Origin: Gnetum montanum
Lineage: Eukaryota > Streptophyta > Gnetopsida > Gnetales > Gnetaceae
NCBI GenBank assembly: GCA_015680685.1
Contig: MNCI01008413.1
Location: 1 to 64,000, forward strand
Direction: 5' to 3'
Length of the DNA stretch: 64,000 bases
A model generated the notes under the pieces. It searched no databases. It was not told the DNA's origin and saw only the letters and a program-made list of their open reading frames with translations. How positions within the stretch are numbered: the stretch's first letter is position 1; each line of letters starts with the position of its first letter. Below, in pieces: positions 1 through 11,900 of the stretch. A program made the translations under genes and the position numbers.

Positions 1-1995
1 GAAGGATGGTATGTTTGTGGGTTATCTTTCCTAGGAGAAGGAATTATATAATACTCATGGGCTTGGTAGTGATGTTGTGGTGTAACATGACTAATAGAGT
101 CACGTGGAGATATTGGATGTTGCACATAGTAGCCATATGGGTCCAGTTGCTGGTAGGGGTATTGTTGCCTTGGTGGTGGCATCCCCCATGACTGTGGGTA
201 TTGCCACTATTGATGTTGCTCAATGGGTTGTGGTGGAGTTCCACTTGTATAATATGTTAAAGGTTGGTGAAACTAGCTTGGGTTACCTTGGGGACAAGGT
301 AACCATTTGGTTGATTGCCATTTATTAAGTTGTGGGTTGAGTGTATACACCCTAGATTCTTGTACATGTGAGATCACTGGGGAACATCCCTTAGGTTGGT
401 CATATTGGCATATCTCGCATCCACCATCATTTTTTTTGTTTAAATCCATAACCTCTTCTATGATGGCCATTTTCCCTTACCCTTGTTATATGCATTGTCC
501 ACTTCTCTCATTTTCTTTTTGTCACAATCACTACCTTGCTCCCTAGACTCCTTTACAATTTTGAGAACAGTTTCAAACCTACTATTCAGGGAGTCCCACA
601 CTTGGCATAACTTTGCTGATACTTATATTGTTAAATTTTAGAGCATAAAATTTTTCCTATTCACCATCTCTTCTAATGGTGACTCATCTTCCTCCTCACA
701 AAATCTTAGTCCCCTTTTCTAGAGGGAAGGGTCTCGATTGTATTCTTCTGCACTTTCTCTCTTTCGTAGCTCACCTTCTTCTTTGGTTGCTTGCTCTAGG
801 AATCTATGAATTTGATGAGACCTAAGATTTGATAATCTTCATTGCACATACATCCCAAGGGTTCTTCTTGTTTCATGCCTAAGTCCATCCACGAGATGGC
901 ATAGTTGATCCCTCTGCGAATAACCATGGCCAAGGCAATGATGTAACAATGTGTAATAGTGGCCCATGGCAGCATCCAAGGGTTCATGATTTCCTTTCTT
1001 CCATCCTTGGATTTGCTTCTACAGGTTAGACACTCGGGAGCATGTTTGGTACTTATCATTGAATAGTTCTAACATTGTACTCCACCTCCGAATGGATTCT
1101 GGTTCTAAGGACTGGTACCAACTTTTAGCTTCTTTCACTAGTGTCTTTGGGAACAACTTCAATTTTTTCCATTTATTTTCTATGTTTTTCAAGGCACATG
1201 CATTGTGGAATTCTTGTAAATGATTTTGAGGATCAACGTTGTATCCCCCTTCAAATCGTGGGATGTTGTTCATGTCTAACCTCTTGATCCTACTATCCTT
1301 TTGGTACCTTCTTGGAACTCTTATAGCCTTTGTTATATCTAGCATGATTCTAGTTACAAGTAGGGGTTATTCATTATCATCTCATTTATAGCATATATGG
1401 TGTTTATGCAATTCCCTACTCTCCCTTCTTCTATGTCTTGATTCCTTAGAGTGCCCTAGTCTTCATTCTCGACTGTCTCGTCGATGTCTTTCACTTCGTT
1501 TTCCATTATCCTCACGATTGGTTTCCCTATGAATACATTAAAACACTAAAGGAGAAGGTGAAGATGATGATGAAGGTTAAGAAGAAGGATAACCATCACC
1601 ATGAAGGTGTTTTCTACCTTCTCTTTGGTGGTCTCATCCTTGATTCTAATCATGATCAGAACGTCCATCCTTATCATGTTTTTGTCTTTCCTCATTAAAC
1701 ACTTCATGTTTGTGGGTATCAGAACTAGGGTTGTAAATAGTGGAGTGGAGGTTCTGATACACCACCTCCTAACCATTGTTAGGAAGAGGAACATCATTTT
1801 GTGGGGAACTTGTTGAAGCATGTTTGCCATCCTCAATTTCACTCAAAAGGTGCAGAGCGTCATGTGGCCATTTACCCTTTAAGGATGTATGGTATCTCTC
1901 CTGTCGCAAGTCCCTTTGATGTTGCACTTGTATGGGATGATAATCCCTTGTGTCATGATTGCATGCAATGTATTCTGCATATAAAAGTGACATGC
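1..1995 (-). pseudogene. E0 gag pseudogene (Ty3/gypsy), C-terminus off window
   Basis: Degenerate gag reading frame running right to left. A serine/histidine/arginine-rich N-terminal part (about 1990-1400) precedes the retrotransposon-gag core in the open stretch 1345-1019. That core shows a patterned LKLFPKTLVKEAKSWYQSL followed by a tryptophan-anchored helix. The same frame continues, with a TAG stop just after 1019, through an HQIHRFLEQ region to a glutamate-rich tail near 700. A cysteine cluster CEICQYDQPKGC near 420 resembles a CCHC knuckle that has lost its histidine. It is followed by a Q/P-rich segment to position 1. Visible stops are TAG or TGA where CAG or CGA codons fit, with few frameshifts. 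Gag packages the element RNA. PR and pol would lie left of the window. The lineage within Ty3/gypsy is not certain; the PBS looks Athila/Tat-like. Confidence 0.75.
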
Positions 1996-2378
1996 CTATT
2001 CATGTGAGAGCATGAAGGAGAATGTTGGGGACTAATCGGTTTGGAGGCAACACTATGTTACCCTTCAAGCCTCTGCAATGTAGTTGTTCATCTTGGTGGA
2101 GAATAAAGGTGAAATTTGGTACATACTCATTGGGATGAGTATATACCACATGAAACTATTGAGGAATTGGCAGATCTTGGTTACATGTATTATGCCACCG
2201 ACTACCTCTTGTGTTAGTCCTAGGTAGTGAAGTGTTCTTATGCGAACAAGAAGACATCTTGTCTTGTTCGATGTGCAATGAACCATTTTCTTGTATTTTC
2301 TTGATTAACCCTAAGGGTTTGTTCTATTATTCCAATAATATGAATGATTTCCTATGTTCTATGAAGTTCACAAACAAC
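1996..2378 (-). other. E0 5' leader with a stem-loop
   Basis: Non-coding leader between the PBS and gag on the minus strand. The only structure I see is an inverted repeat at 2243-2270 with arms CGAACAAGA and TCTTGTTCG around a 10-nt loop. No other gene is visible. Confidence 0.5.
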
Positions 2379-2400
2379 TAAGTCCCCAAGAATGGCACCA
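2379..2400 (-). other. E0 primer binding site
   Basis: Minus strand reads TGGTGCCATTCTTGGGGACT directly after the LTR end (ATCA plus one T). It resembles the PBS I remember for plant Athila/Tat elements (TGGCGCCGTTGCCGGGGA), with several mismatches that are mostly transitions. It fixes the boundary between LTR and leader. Confidence 0.7.
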
Positions 2401-3126
2401 ATGATGAGTGGCAAGGTACCCCTACACTCAACCATATTAATACAAGCGTTTCACGCATGATCTGGTTGAACTCTAAGGACTAAGTGCTTACGCACCTTAA
2501 TGGAACACTTAGAGTTAATCAATCATTGTCTTCCCAAACTTACTTGTATTTTCATGGTTGTATGGTTAAGTAAGCTTGAGCTATATGATTTTTATAGCTT
2601 TTACCTTTCTTATGTCTTTTGCTAATAAAGGAGAAGGAGAGAGAACTAAGTGGCTAATTTATCTTAACTATTCATGAACTAGTTTCTAATTGTTCCTAAC
2701 ACCAGTATCCATTCTGACTTGCCATACACATCCTGAACTAGTGCAACACTGTTGGGATTACCAAATGTTAATCATTACTGGGTTACCAACTGACACACAC
2801 ATGCTCGAAGTGATCATATTGAATGTACTTGACTAAGAGGGTCAAAGGTTGAGAGAGATATTAATTAACTAGGAAATCATTAAACATTCAACAATAATTA
2901 ATTACTAATTAGATTAATCTATATGCTGCAAGGTTTATCATAAATTTTATCTTTATTGTTGTACACAAATGTGTGCTCAGGTACAAATTGCTTGAATAAA
3001 TATCTGTTCACTCTATGACTCCTACTGCGTGCACATAGAAATAATTCTAACTTTGGAATAACAAAACTTCAAGAATCTGGCTACGGTTCTAAGTCTAACT
3101 ACCTTGGAACAAAGAGTGTTGCCTCT

Positions 3127-3134
3127 TATTTATA
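3127..3134 (-). promoter_or_regulatory. TATA box of E0 LTR
   Basis: TATAAATA on the minus strand, preceded by GATAT-type motifs 20-45 bases upstream, as in the promoters at 4227 and 7745. Confidence 0.55.
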
Positions 3135-3162
3135 GAAGATGAGGCAGGACGTGATATAGCGT

Positions 3163-3396
3163 ATGCGATATCGTGGCTCATCATTCAATTATACCAAGAT
3201 CCTTGTAGATCTAATGAAAAATGGAGAACTCAATCCTATTTTGGGGGTCCCATTGGAAAACAATGCACCCATGCCTGAAGGTTGGTGGCTTTTCCAAATT
3301 ACTTTTGGGAAAGACAAAGTGCCAAAGTGGCTAGAAGAAGAAGAAAAAAAGAAAGAAGAAAAACACAAAGAAAAGATCAAGAAAAATGGATTGTAG
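3163..3396 (+). other. Unidentified short ORF in LTR U3 area
   Basis: A 77-codon open frame with an unusually protein-like first half (GWWLFQITFGKDKVPKW) and a lysine/glutamate-rich tail. It overlaps the presumed U3 of the E0 LTR. I do not recognise the product. It may be a fragment of a captured or inserted coding sequence, or chance. Confidence 0.2.
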
Positions 3397-3480
3397 AGAA
3401 ATTCAAAATTACTCCTCCATTGGAAAAAATGCTAAGTGATCATACAACTTACTTTCATGGTGCTCTTCTAGTTGTCCATC

Positions 3481-4150
3481 ATTAGATGAAATAATGCAAT
3501 ATCACAGATAGAAGGAATGGACTTAGTCTTGATTTTTGAGTGATGGGCTAATGACACATTAATCATACCCTACACCCAGGATTCATTGTGCCCAAGGTTA
3601 GTTATCTCATGTCCTGATCTCTATAATCCCTTCTACAATTTGCCTCATATCACTATTCATGTATTTTTAACTTATGTCTTGTGTAGCATCAAACTCATAC
3701 CTCATCATGATGGTATCTACATGTGTGTGTTTTTTGGAACTAGTGTGGATTACATTTAATCCTTTTAGTTCCTATGGACATTTTTAGGTGTGGTTAAGTA
3801 AGGGAATGATAGGTAGGAACCAGCTTTGGGAAGGATCCACTTGTGTAACTTTTGTAATTTTCACTCTTTGCACATCACCACATCACCTTACACCCTCCAA
3901 GTATTGCATTGCTACAATAATCTTTCCTTTTATCATTATCTTAAATTCCAACATTCCTATGCAAAAAAACATGTCCTTTTTCCTCATCCTATTCATGAAT
4001 TTCATTGTTAAATTCCACTTCATTACACTTTCAGTGCCTTTAGGTCTATTCAAGACTACCCTAGATCATTCAATTCAACCTTAAATCCTTCATTTTTTAC
4101 CTTGGAAATTCAGAAATTCATCAATTTTTTCAAGTACCCTATTCTTGAAT
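3481..4150. other. No gene seen; upstream region of gene Z
   Basis: AT-rich sequence with no convincing coding frame on either strand and no clear repeat. It could be U3 of a decayed LTR or the promoter region of gene Z. Confidence 0.4.
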
Positions 4151-4156
4151 GGCTAT

Positions 4157-4234
4157 GATATCAGGTACTTGATATTAGGTCCAATGCGACATCGGGTCCA
4201 CACTATCAAGTACGTGATATCACATCTATAAATA
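4157..4234 (+). promoter_or_regulatory. Gene Z promoter: GATATC repeats and TATA box
   Basis: GATATC at 4157-4162, GATATT at 4171-4176 and GATATC at 4216-4221 precede TATAAATA at 4227-4234. The layout matches the LTR-like promoter at 7673-7752, and both share GGGGAGTTG-type sequence downstream of TATA. It may be an LTR promoter or a promoter of gene Z itself. Confidence 0.5.
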
Positions 4235-4424
4235 CTATATATATGGACGCCCCTTTCCACGCCAATATCATTTTTTACTATTCATGCAAGGGGAGTTGTT
4301 GAAATTTTCTTTCATGAATTTTCTAGCTTGCGCACCTATCAGTCAAACATCCATAACTTGCTCATTAATGCTCTAATTCTCATTTTGATCAAACTTACTT
4401 AAACACAAAGTGTTTAACTTAGTC

Positions 4425-7400
4425 ATGGGAGAAGGGTATGCTTCAAGTCACCCGTAGTTTTTTCAAGATTTGTCATTGCCAAAAGATAGTATCAAGGGTA
4501 AGTGACCTTAAAAAATGATAAAACCATTTGCCAAATAAATTCTATTTTCTTCACCTAGATCATGGACATTATTTATTTGGAGTCACCTAACTAAGCTGGG
4601 ACAAATATCAAAACCTTTAGGAGGATTTTCATGAAAATATCTAACTCTGAATCACACTAAGAAAGAAATGAATATATTAAGGGCAAAGAATAAGGTATTA
4701 ATCTAATTTTGTAAATAAGCCTTACTAAGAATCAACCGCGTGTGTTTACAGATGGCCCTTAAAAGAGGATAGCAAGGAGGACCATCTTAGGGTGCATACA
4801 AATGGCCAAGGAGAGGTAGAGGCTAGGTGTCTCTCAAGGAACATATAGATCAGGAGGCACAATCATTCAACATCCATCAGAAACCTCCTGTTACTATGTA
4901 ATTAGGACATGTCGAAGGTGGAGATAGCTAAGCACCTAAACAAGGACACCATCTCATGTTTTCTTTGAAATGTGTTCAGAAAATTCATGAAAGGTCCACA
5001 TTAGTAGTTGTGATTGTAGAACTCAACTTTGGACCTTTCACTAAGTTTGCTCCTAAAGTAGCCAGGGACCAACATAAATGATCTCCATTATGGCCTATTC
5101 TCTCTAAAAGTGGTGATTCATACTTGGGAGAGACATACCAATTTTGGAACAACAAAGAAGAAGGAATCACCAATACTCTTTTAATATCGGTGGTATTTCT
5201 ATTAATTTCTCTACCAAATCCATTTTGGAAGTTCTAAATCTTCTAAATATAGGGTCAAAGGTTGCTCATTTGTCCACTCATTCGAATGCTAATGTATGAA
5301 AGATATGGTTAAAAAGGACATACGATAAGGAAGATAAAGCATATGGAGAGCTTACACTCAAAGAGAGAATCTACTTCAAAATCAGCACATATCACATTTT
5401 CCCAACAAAAGTTTAAACAGAATTTTCACATATGTGACTAGAAGAAGTGCCAGCTTGATGGGTAAGATTAATGTCAACCTACCGCATCTATATCTTATAG
5501 AAATTTTGAGGTGGTTTGAAGAATGTAAGATGGGGAAGTTTGCATTGCCCTTTCCTTCTCTCATTAGGAAGCTATGCTGACATCCTGGAATTTTGGGGTA
5601 CACCAATGACATCCCTAGAGAGGCCCAAAATACTTCATTTGATAAATTACTAAAGCCACTAGCCCCAAGGAAAAGTGCTAGTGAGACACTAGAGCTTGAG
5701 TATGAATAGGAAGCAGGTCTCAACACATAACTTATAGGCTAGCAAGATCAGCCACCACCGCCACCATAGGATTATCGACTGTCAATGAGCCATCTCAGGT
5801 CCATCACTAAAATGGTTAGTTGGGGAAGTCGTGATGAAGCTAATCTCTTCAAGGTCATTGATGATGTTGTATGATCCATGGTTTCAATTAATTGTGTATA
5901 TGATGAGGTGTCTATCCAAATAGGAGGAGGAGAAGAACATTGGTCATAACAAATCTCTGGAAACACTGCATCTTTTTAGGTGTAATTAGAAACTGGTGAA
6001 GGCACCACAATAGTGATCATGTAGCACCAAGATGTTTCAAGAGTAGCAAAAGTGATCATAGACCACATAAAAGAATCATTCAATGTACCAATTATGCCAC
6101 CAGTAGATTTTATAGGAGCATGCGATGCTCAAACTTTGACTGGTCCCTCAATGAATCCTATAGAGCATGAGGATGTTCTAGATTGATTACTGCAGATAGG
6201 ACAAGTGATGATGTCTCTATTTAAAATTTCTCAAGATGTCATAGCAACTCAATTAGATTTCATCTCCATAAAAGGGAAGCTAGTGATGGCAGAGTTTAGG
6301 GCTGAGCATGTAGAGGAGGAGTTAGAAAGACTCCAAGAAAAGCTCATCATCCTACAAGCTGCATAGTGGGATCTATCCCAATTCATCCCTATAGACTAGC
6401 TAGAATCCTTTCGGAAAAAGTAGCTGAATAAATTGATAGAGAAGAATAAAAAATTAGTTGAGGAAAAAGAGAGGGCCAATTGGGATGCTTCCAAGGTACA
6501 AGCTCAAACATATGCACATGCCAAAGTAGTCAAGGCCTCATAAGAAGAAAATAAACACCCCACCACTAAAAATCTCTAGTTGACCACAGTAGAAAAAAAA
6601 AGAATCTTCTTGAAGAAAATTTTTAGCAATTACAATAATAATTAATGAGGTTTAACTAGGATATGAATCACTTGGCTAGAGAAAATTAAACCCTCTTAAT
6701 GGAAGAGGTAAGTGCAATTCATCAAAAGATAGTAATTGAAATAAGTACATGGAAAAATGAGGCCAAGAAACATGAAAAACTTAAACAAAATTTCAAAGAT
6801 CAGGTGGGGATGTACAAGCAAGTAATTGAGAAAGAAATCCATATGGCCAAAGCTCACATTAACACATAGCTCTTAAAACATTGATTGGTTAGCCATATTG
6901 GATACTAATGCCTTCATCCATCAAGCTAAACTAAAAAGCCAAGACCTATAGATACAAGACCTATAGCCATGTTGATAGTGGGATTACTAAGAGAAAAACT
7001 AGAAAACTAGGTAGCAACCACCTACGCAAAGTATAAAATAGAATATGTTAAACATAAGAAGACACTGCTGAAATTAGAAGTGAAAAATTTTGAATTCAAG
7101 GTGGTCAAAACTAGCTACTAGGGACAAAAAGATGTCATGATGGATTTAGCTTGATAGCTTATGGACTACCAAGAATGCAAGGACAAAGCTCAAGCCGATG
7201 AAGAGGAATAATGATTGTTTGCAACTTGGTATGTCAAGGCCAATCAAATGTTTCCACAACTGCCATGCCCATGGGAGGTGCTGACTCTATCAAACATTGG
7301 AGCATTAGCATGAATGGTGTAGGATCCTTAAATTGAAGAAGAAATGCTCTAGGCACTCCTTCAGAGACATCCATTTCCAAAACCTGGAGCACAAGATAAG

Positions 7401-7444
7401 GGAAAGAGACCCATGGAGGAGCCACCATCACCAAGAACCACATG
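4425..7444 (+). pseudogene. Gene Z copy 1: decayed transposon-associated gene with coiled-coil C-terminus
   Basis: Putative exon 1 (4425-4497, starting MGEGYASSHP) ends at a good donor (AAG|GGTAAGTG). An acceptor TTTACAG lies at 4751. The following frame carries a segment ending GETYQFWNN (about 5000-5150). After a frameshift comes a domain FTYVTRRSASLMGKINVNLP...LPFPSLIRKLC (about 5415-5580), which reminds me of plant transposon-associated proteins. A glutamate/lysine-rich coiled-coil stretch (about 6280-6550) and a C-terminal PKPGAQDKGKRP tail follow. Many stops and several frameshifts. A second copy at 41240-43869 (minus) has the same blocks in the same order, so this is a real family. I cannot name its function. 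It may be an accessory gene of an LTR element, but which one is unclear. Confidence 0.5.
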
Positions 7445-7479
7445 AGTTCCAACAAATTTTGTTTTTTGTAAATTCCATG

Positions 7480-8280
7480 TCTATGTCCTAATTTTTTTTT
7501 GTTCAATCCCACACTATAGCATGAGTAATTCTTAGTTAGTCAATAATCCCATACCTATCCACTATGTAATCAATCAAACTCATCCTCATTTGTTCTGACT
7601 AGAGGAAAAGTTGTTATTCAATCATGGGGCTATGATGAATCATGTTTTACTAGGCCCCAATATTAGATCCTCGATATTGGGTATGTGATATCGCAGCCTG
7701 GATAATGAGATCAAATACATGATATCATGATTCCTATGTAGGCCTATAAATACTACATTCGAGCACATAGGAAAGGGGGAGTTGGAAATTGTTAGGATAG
7801 AGTCTTTTTATCATTTTTCAATTCATTTTAGTTCTTTCCCTAGTGCATGCTCACAATGTGATATTGTAATTGTACAGAACCTTTATTCGAGTGTGATTTA
7901 CTTGAACATGCACACGACCAGCAATAAAAGTCAAGATTACTCCATCATTGTAGCATTCACTTAGTTTTAATTGTTTAATTTTTATTGTTATTTATTGTTT
8001 TTTTAGTTAATATTTCTTTAACGTCATTTACTATTCCTATTGTCAAATGTAGAATGAGTATGACATAATCACAAACATTGAAGTGTATCTACTTGGTCGC
8101 CTAGGAGTGTATTTAGTTGTGCTTAAGTAATGTGTGCCTAGTATTTCCAAAAGTAGTACATGAGGTCCAAGATGCATACAGATGATTAAGGACATATGCT
8201 CATCACACTTAGGCTAGCATAGACTTCATTTCCTATTGCTTATTAATTTAATTAAGATTATTTTCCATTGTCTGTAGGAG
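7480..8280 (+). repeat. Probable 5' LTR of T-a
   Basis: GATATT at 7673, GATATC at 7687 and 7721, and TATAAATA at 7745-7752 form an LTR-type promoter upstream of the T-a gag. A decayed PBS-like sequence follows at 8286. Ends are not defined, and no partner LTR is in the window. Confidence 0.4.
7745..7752 (+). promoter_or_regulatory. TATA box of T-a LTR
   Basis: TATAAATA with two GATATC motifs within 60 bases upstream. Confidence 0.5.
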
Positions 8281-8285
8281 TAGCC

Positions 8286-8302
8286 TAGTGTTAGAAATCA
8301 TA
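8286..8302 (+). other. Decayed PBS-like site of T-a
   Basis: TAGTGTTAGAA matches the start of the T-c/T-d PBS (TGGCGCTAGAAGGAGGG) except for three transitions, and sits between the LTR-like promoter and gag. Weak evidence on its own. Confidence 0.3.
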
Positions 8303-9228
8303 TTATAAACCTCACTCTAGACTAAACCATACATGATAAGTGAATACTAGTCTAGGTGAGAAGACAACAAACTGTGATCAATGTGTAACTATTTAGATAC
8401 CACAACTAGTTCATCTACAAAGTTCAACTGAATCATGCCTACATGCTCATATTCATATGGTTGAATGTAGGGGTACCTCACCACTCATTAAACACCAACT
8501 TTCCACTTTGATTTTTAGCCTTCCCCTCATCAACATTGAGGTAGGAGGTGTGAGATTCCCACCATCTCACCCATCCTTCTCTCCCCCCTTTGCAATATCT
8601 AGCATGGAAGTAGTTGGAAGGCTAATGTTGGTAAGTCTTGAAATCAATTTAATGACCAGATCTACTTTTATTGCAAGTTGAAAGCCATTTGCTAGTTTTT
8701 TTAAGACAAGACTCCCAAGGAATCCAACACTACCTTTAGGCCCCCCTATAGCATAAACCTTAGTGTGGAAGCTGCAGGTGGTTTGGGTGGTAAAATTTCA
8801 CATCTACTATGAATTTATAGAGAAAAGCTAGCATGGAAGCCTTAATAACCATTTAATTCTTGCTGCCACATTTATTTCCACTAAACTAATGTTGGTTTCC
8901 ATACCAACCAAGCCTACTTTTCTCTTCTTTATGGCAAAAGTTAACAACCTACCAAAACCATATTTGGAAGCCTGCCAAGTTTTTTTCTTGGTCTTCAAAA
9001 TTTCACTCCCTCTCTCCAAATTTGAAATAAGAACATGTGAGATTTCCACTATCTCATCCCTCCCACCCCACCACACCCCCCCCCTCCCCCAATACCTAGC
9101 TTAGAGGTAGTTGGAAGGCCAACTTGGCTAAGGCTTGAAACTAATGTTTTCAAAATTCCATTTCTAGTAAAGGGATAAACTCCCCACATTCCCACATCTT
9201 TACTCATGAAGATCATATCCAACAAGCC
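8303..9228 (+). other. T-a 5' leader with an internal duplication
   Basis: No gene. Two stretches, about 8530-8660 and 9020-9160, are diverged copies of one unit (GTGAGATT(C/T)CCAC(C/T)ATCTCA, then a C-rich run, then GTAGTTGGAAGGC). The second has a longer C-run. Leaders of similar size precede gag in T-c and T-d. Confidence 0.4.
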
Positions 9229-10857
9229 ATGAGGGTGTATGATCCAAAAGACACTGCCATCATTGAGTCTATGTGATCTTTAAGGGTTAGAGGGGAGAGT
9301 CCTAATTTTGTAACTATAAATGAGAATCATTATAACTTCATTTGTGCTAAAATATAGGTCATCATGATAATTCCAAAAATTGATGCCAGGGCCAAAATAG
9401 AGTTTGAGCTCATACATAAGGGTGGAAAATAGTACATCCCTTCCTCATATGATGAAATTCTTATTAACAACATCTATTCTAGCATCCCTTATGTACTAGC
9501 ATCCCTTCCTATTGATTATCATATGATGATAGGCCTACCTTTAAGAAACAATAGGAAGAGGAGGATGAATTTAATGTAGAATTTGAGCCTAAAAACATCC
9601 TAGGGGGACTATTCCAACAAACATCCCCAAAGGTCATAGCACCTTCCTCTAATGCTTTTTTTTTCTCCATGGGAATGATGCCAACATCTTCCACTCCTTC
9701 CTACCCTACTATAGTAGATTCCAGACTAGTTATAGCCATACATCACACTCATCCAATACCATAAACAACCAAGTATAGAACAACAATGTCATTTACAACA
9801 CAATATTGATATATAAAACCATCAATAGTGGTTTTTACCATGAAAAATATGTTAAATACTTATGCAAGGTCTACCATGGAACCCCAAGAAACATAGGGAT
9901 CACACATCCCATTTGTCTTGTTTGTGTCTCAAGTACTAGCACAAATATCTTTTTCTCTAATTGGCCTATATTCCATAACCATAATGCAACATCTTCCTTC
10001 TGTCATGCAATCCACAATGAGGGCACAAGCCTTACAAAAAATGCCACAATCTTATGTACAAACCTCACAACCTATACGGCTACCACAAGGCTTGGATCAA
10101 TCCTTCCAAATGATCCAAGACCTAACAAAGGAGTTGAAGAAAGTTAAATCCTTTACCACAAACTATCAAGATTATGGACTTTTGCCAAGACAATCCCATG
10201 AGTTTTGTAGTCCCACCCTTGACACTTCATCCTAGTGTCCCCATTCCTCAATTTAGTAAATATAGTGAAGAAGGTGATCCTAATGCTCACCTTATTACCT
10301 ATCAATCTAAATGTTTACTATTGTTTCCATGGCCTTATACCATAATGAGGATTTTCCCTATGTCTTTAACTAGAAAAGCACTTGATTGATATCATGCATT
10401 TCGTAGAGGGTCCATATCCTCTTTGGAAAACTTAATAGCCTAGTTTGTTAATTGCTTCAAGTGTAACTTTAAGCCTAACATAGTTCTTGAAAAACTCATG
10501 AAGATCATTCAAGGCTCTTTAGCACCCATATAGAAATTTAGTCAATGATGGAATGAACTGCTAAATGAAATACTAGAGCTTCTAGCTAAAGCCCACTCAT
10601 TAGCCATATTCAAGGGAGTAAATAATTTTATCAAGTCCAAACTCTACTACCTTGATCCATGGTATCTTAGCTAAATGCTCACATACACTAAAAATATAGA
10701 GGATGCCATGAAAGCCAATCATGATCTAGCATATATAGCATATAAACACCAACAAGAGAGAGAAGCATATAGAGTCACAAAAGGAAGTGGATACACCAAA
10801 GCCTACTCCCATTTTAGCTATACCCATGGCCTCCTCTACCCCAACTTCTTCAACTAA
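9229..10857 (+). pseudogene. T-a gag pseudogene
   Basis: The N-terminal part (about 9300-9480) matches T-d gag (HYNFICAKI, later IPSSYDEIL). The gag core is at about 10170-10500 and reads MDFCQDNPMSFVVPPLTL, GDPNAHLITYQSKCLLL, FPMSLTRKALD. Homologous blocks in T-b, T-c and T-d include DFYH(N/D)DPIS and MSLTGK. A further block NIEDAMKANHDLAYIAYKHQ parallels NIEEAAQNSHDPAYLAFKNQ of T-c/T-d. Stops are mostly TAG or TGA at expected Q or W codons. No zinc knuckle is recognisable here. Gag is the structural capsid protein of the element. Confidence 0.75.
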
Positions 10858-11065
10858 TAAGCCACAAAAGGACACCAAATACCATAACCAAAACAGCAAG
10901 GAAGATACACAATAGCCAAAACCTAAAGTCGAAGTCTACATTTTGGGATGCATGGAGGAATTAAAGCACAATTGTGATGACAAATCCACAACCAATGATA
11001 AAAACTTCCTTAATGCAATGGACCAAGTCAAGTAATCCCTTAAGTAGAAAAACACAACCCTAAGC

Positions 11066-11900
11066 TTGTATGACCTGATCATGTCTTCTACCACACATCA
11101 TGAGGTGCTAGTTAGAATATTGACCTCTATACCTATTAGTCATTCTATGTCAACTAACAAGAAAGCCATCCATGTAGTGAGGATTCCTACATCAACAAAG
11201 GAGGAGAAGCCAACACCCTTAATATTTTGTGAGAGTGAGATTAAGGTTAATCCCCAAAATTATGATGTGACTATAGCCCCTTTATTCATAATCGTACACA
11301 TAGGACAATTTAAAATACATCCAGTGCATGTTAATGATGGAGCTACAAACAATGTCATTCCATGCACCATCGTTGAATGCTTGGGCTTAATTGAGCAAGT
11401 ACAACCTACAACCACCATAGCTCTTATGTCATTTAATGGATCAAGAGTTGCCATCAATGGGTCTATCTCCTTGAATTTTGTAGTTGGAGAATAATTCCCA
11501 ACAACTCTTAGTTTTGTAGGAGACACTAGGACTCAACCTAATCTTGGAAAGACCTTGGTTGGCTTAGTTACATATTGTGTCCTTGTCCATCCATCAGGAA
11601 ATTCACCTTCCTTACAAGGAGGGTGAAGTTATCATTCATGGTGATAACGTAGCTCCCCTAGCTAACAAGAACATAAACATAGAGCAAGGGTATAAAGTGG
11701 AGCTTTAAGAGAAAGCTCCTAGCCATGAAGAGCAAAGAACCAAGATAGCCAACAATGATAATGATAGGCAATGGGATGCATTATGGGATGAACTTCCTTT
11801 CAACATTGTAAGTGAAGGGGATGGCAAATACAAGCCTGTGTAGAATAGGCCTTACTCACTTTCTAATCTTGCAAAGATTAGGAAGACCTTGCACAAGTGA
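11066..11900 (+). pseudogene. T-a protease region (3' end of gag-pro)
   Basis: The open stretch 11066-11494 begins SLYDL-like (MYDLIMSSTTHHEVLVRILTS) and leads to VHVNDGATNNVIP, the retropepsin-type active-site region (Asp-Gly-Ala). LGLIEQ and FNGSRVAINGS follow. The same blocks occur in T-b (28978-29241) and T-d. After one TAA and a frame change the frame resumes near 11600 (HQEIHLPYKEGEVIIHGD). It closes with LPFNIVSEGDGKYKP and RPYSLSNLAKIRKTLHK before TGA at 11898. No RT follows; the next coding material is AIG on the other strand. Confidence 0.75.

Larger units (their letters stand above)
2402..3480 (-). repeat. E0 5' LTR (LTR family A), outer end uncertain
   Basis: The inner boundary is set by the PBS (terminal TG on the plus strand at 2402). 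A minus-strand TATA box lies at 3127-3134. Just upstream of it are GATATA (3153-3158) and GATATC (3167-3172). A diverged relative occupies 40300-40990: the two can be aligned by eye through blocks such as the TTAACTA(T/C)TCAT region and a shared TGCTTGAATAAA. The outer (U3) end is not defined because the partner LTR lies outside the window. Confidence 0.6.

Noticed and set aside
4157-8280. A complete LTR-bounded element carrying only gene Z, with LTRs at about 4.2 kb and 7.7 kb
   Set aside because: The two promoters resemble each other only around TATA; flanks do not align well, and the right one is better explained as the T-a LTR. Kept open but not called.
9806-10147. Alternative long frame overlapping T-a gag
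   Set aside because: The overlapping frame from 9918 has the gag-like LDQSFQMIQDLTKEL segment that matches T-b (LDQAFQLIQTLTEEV).
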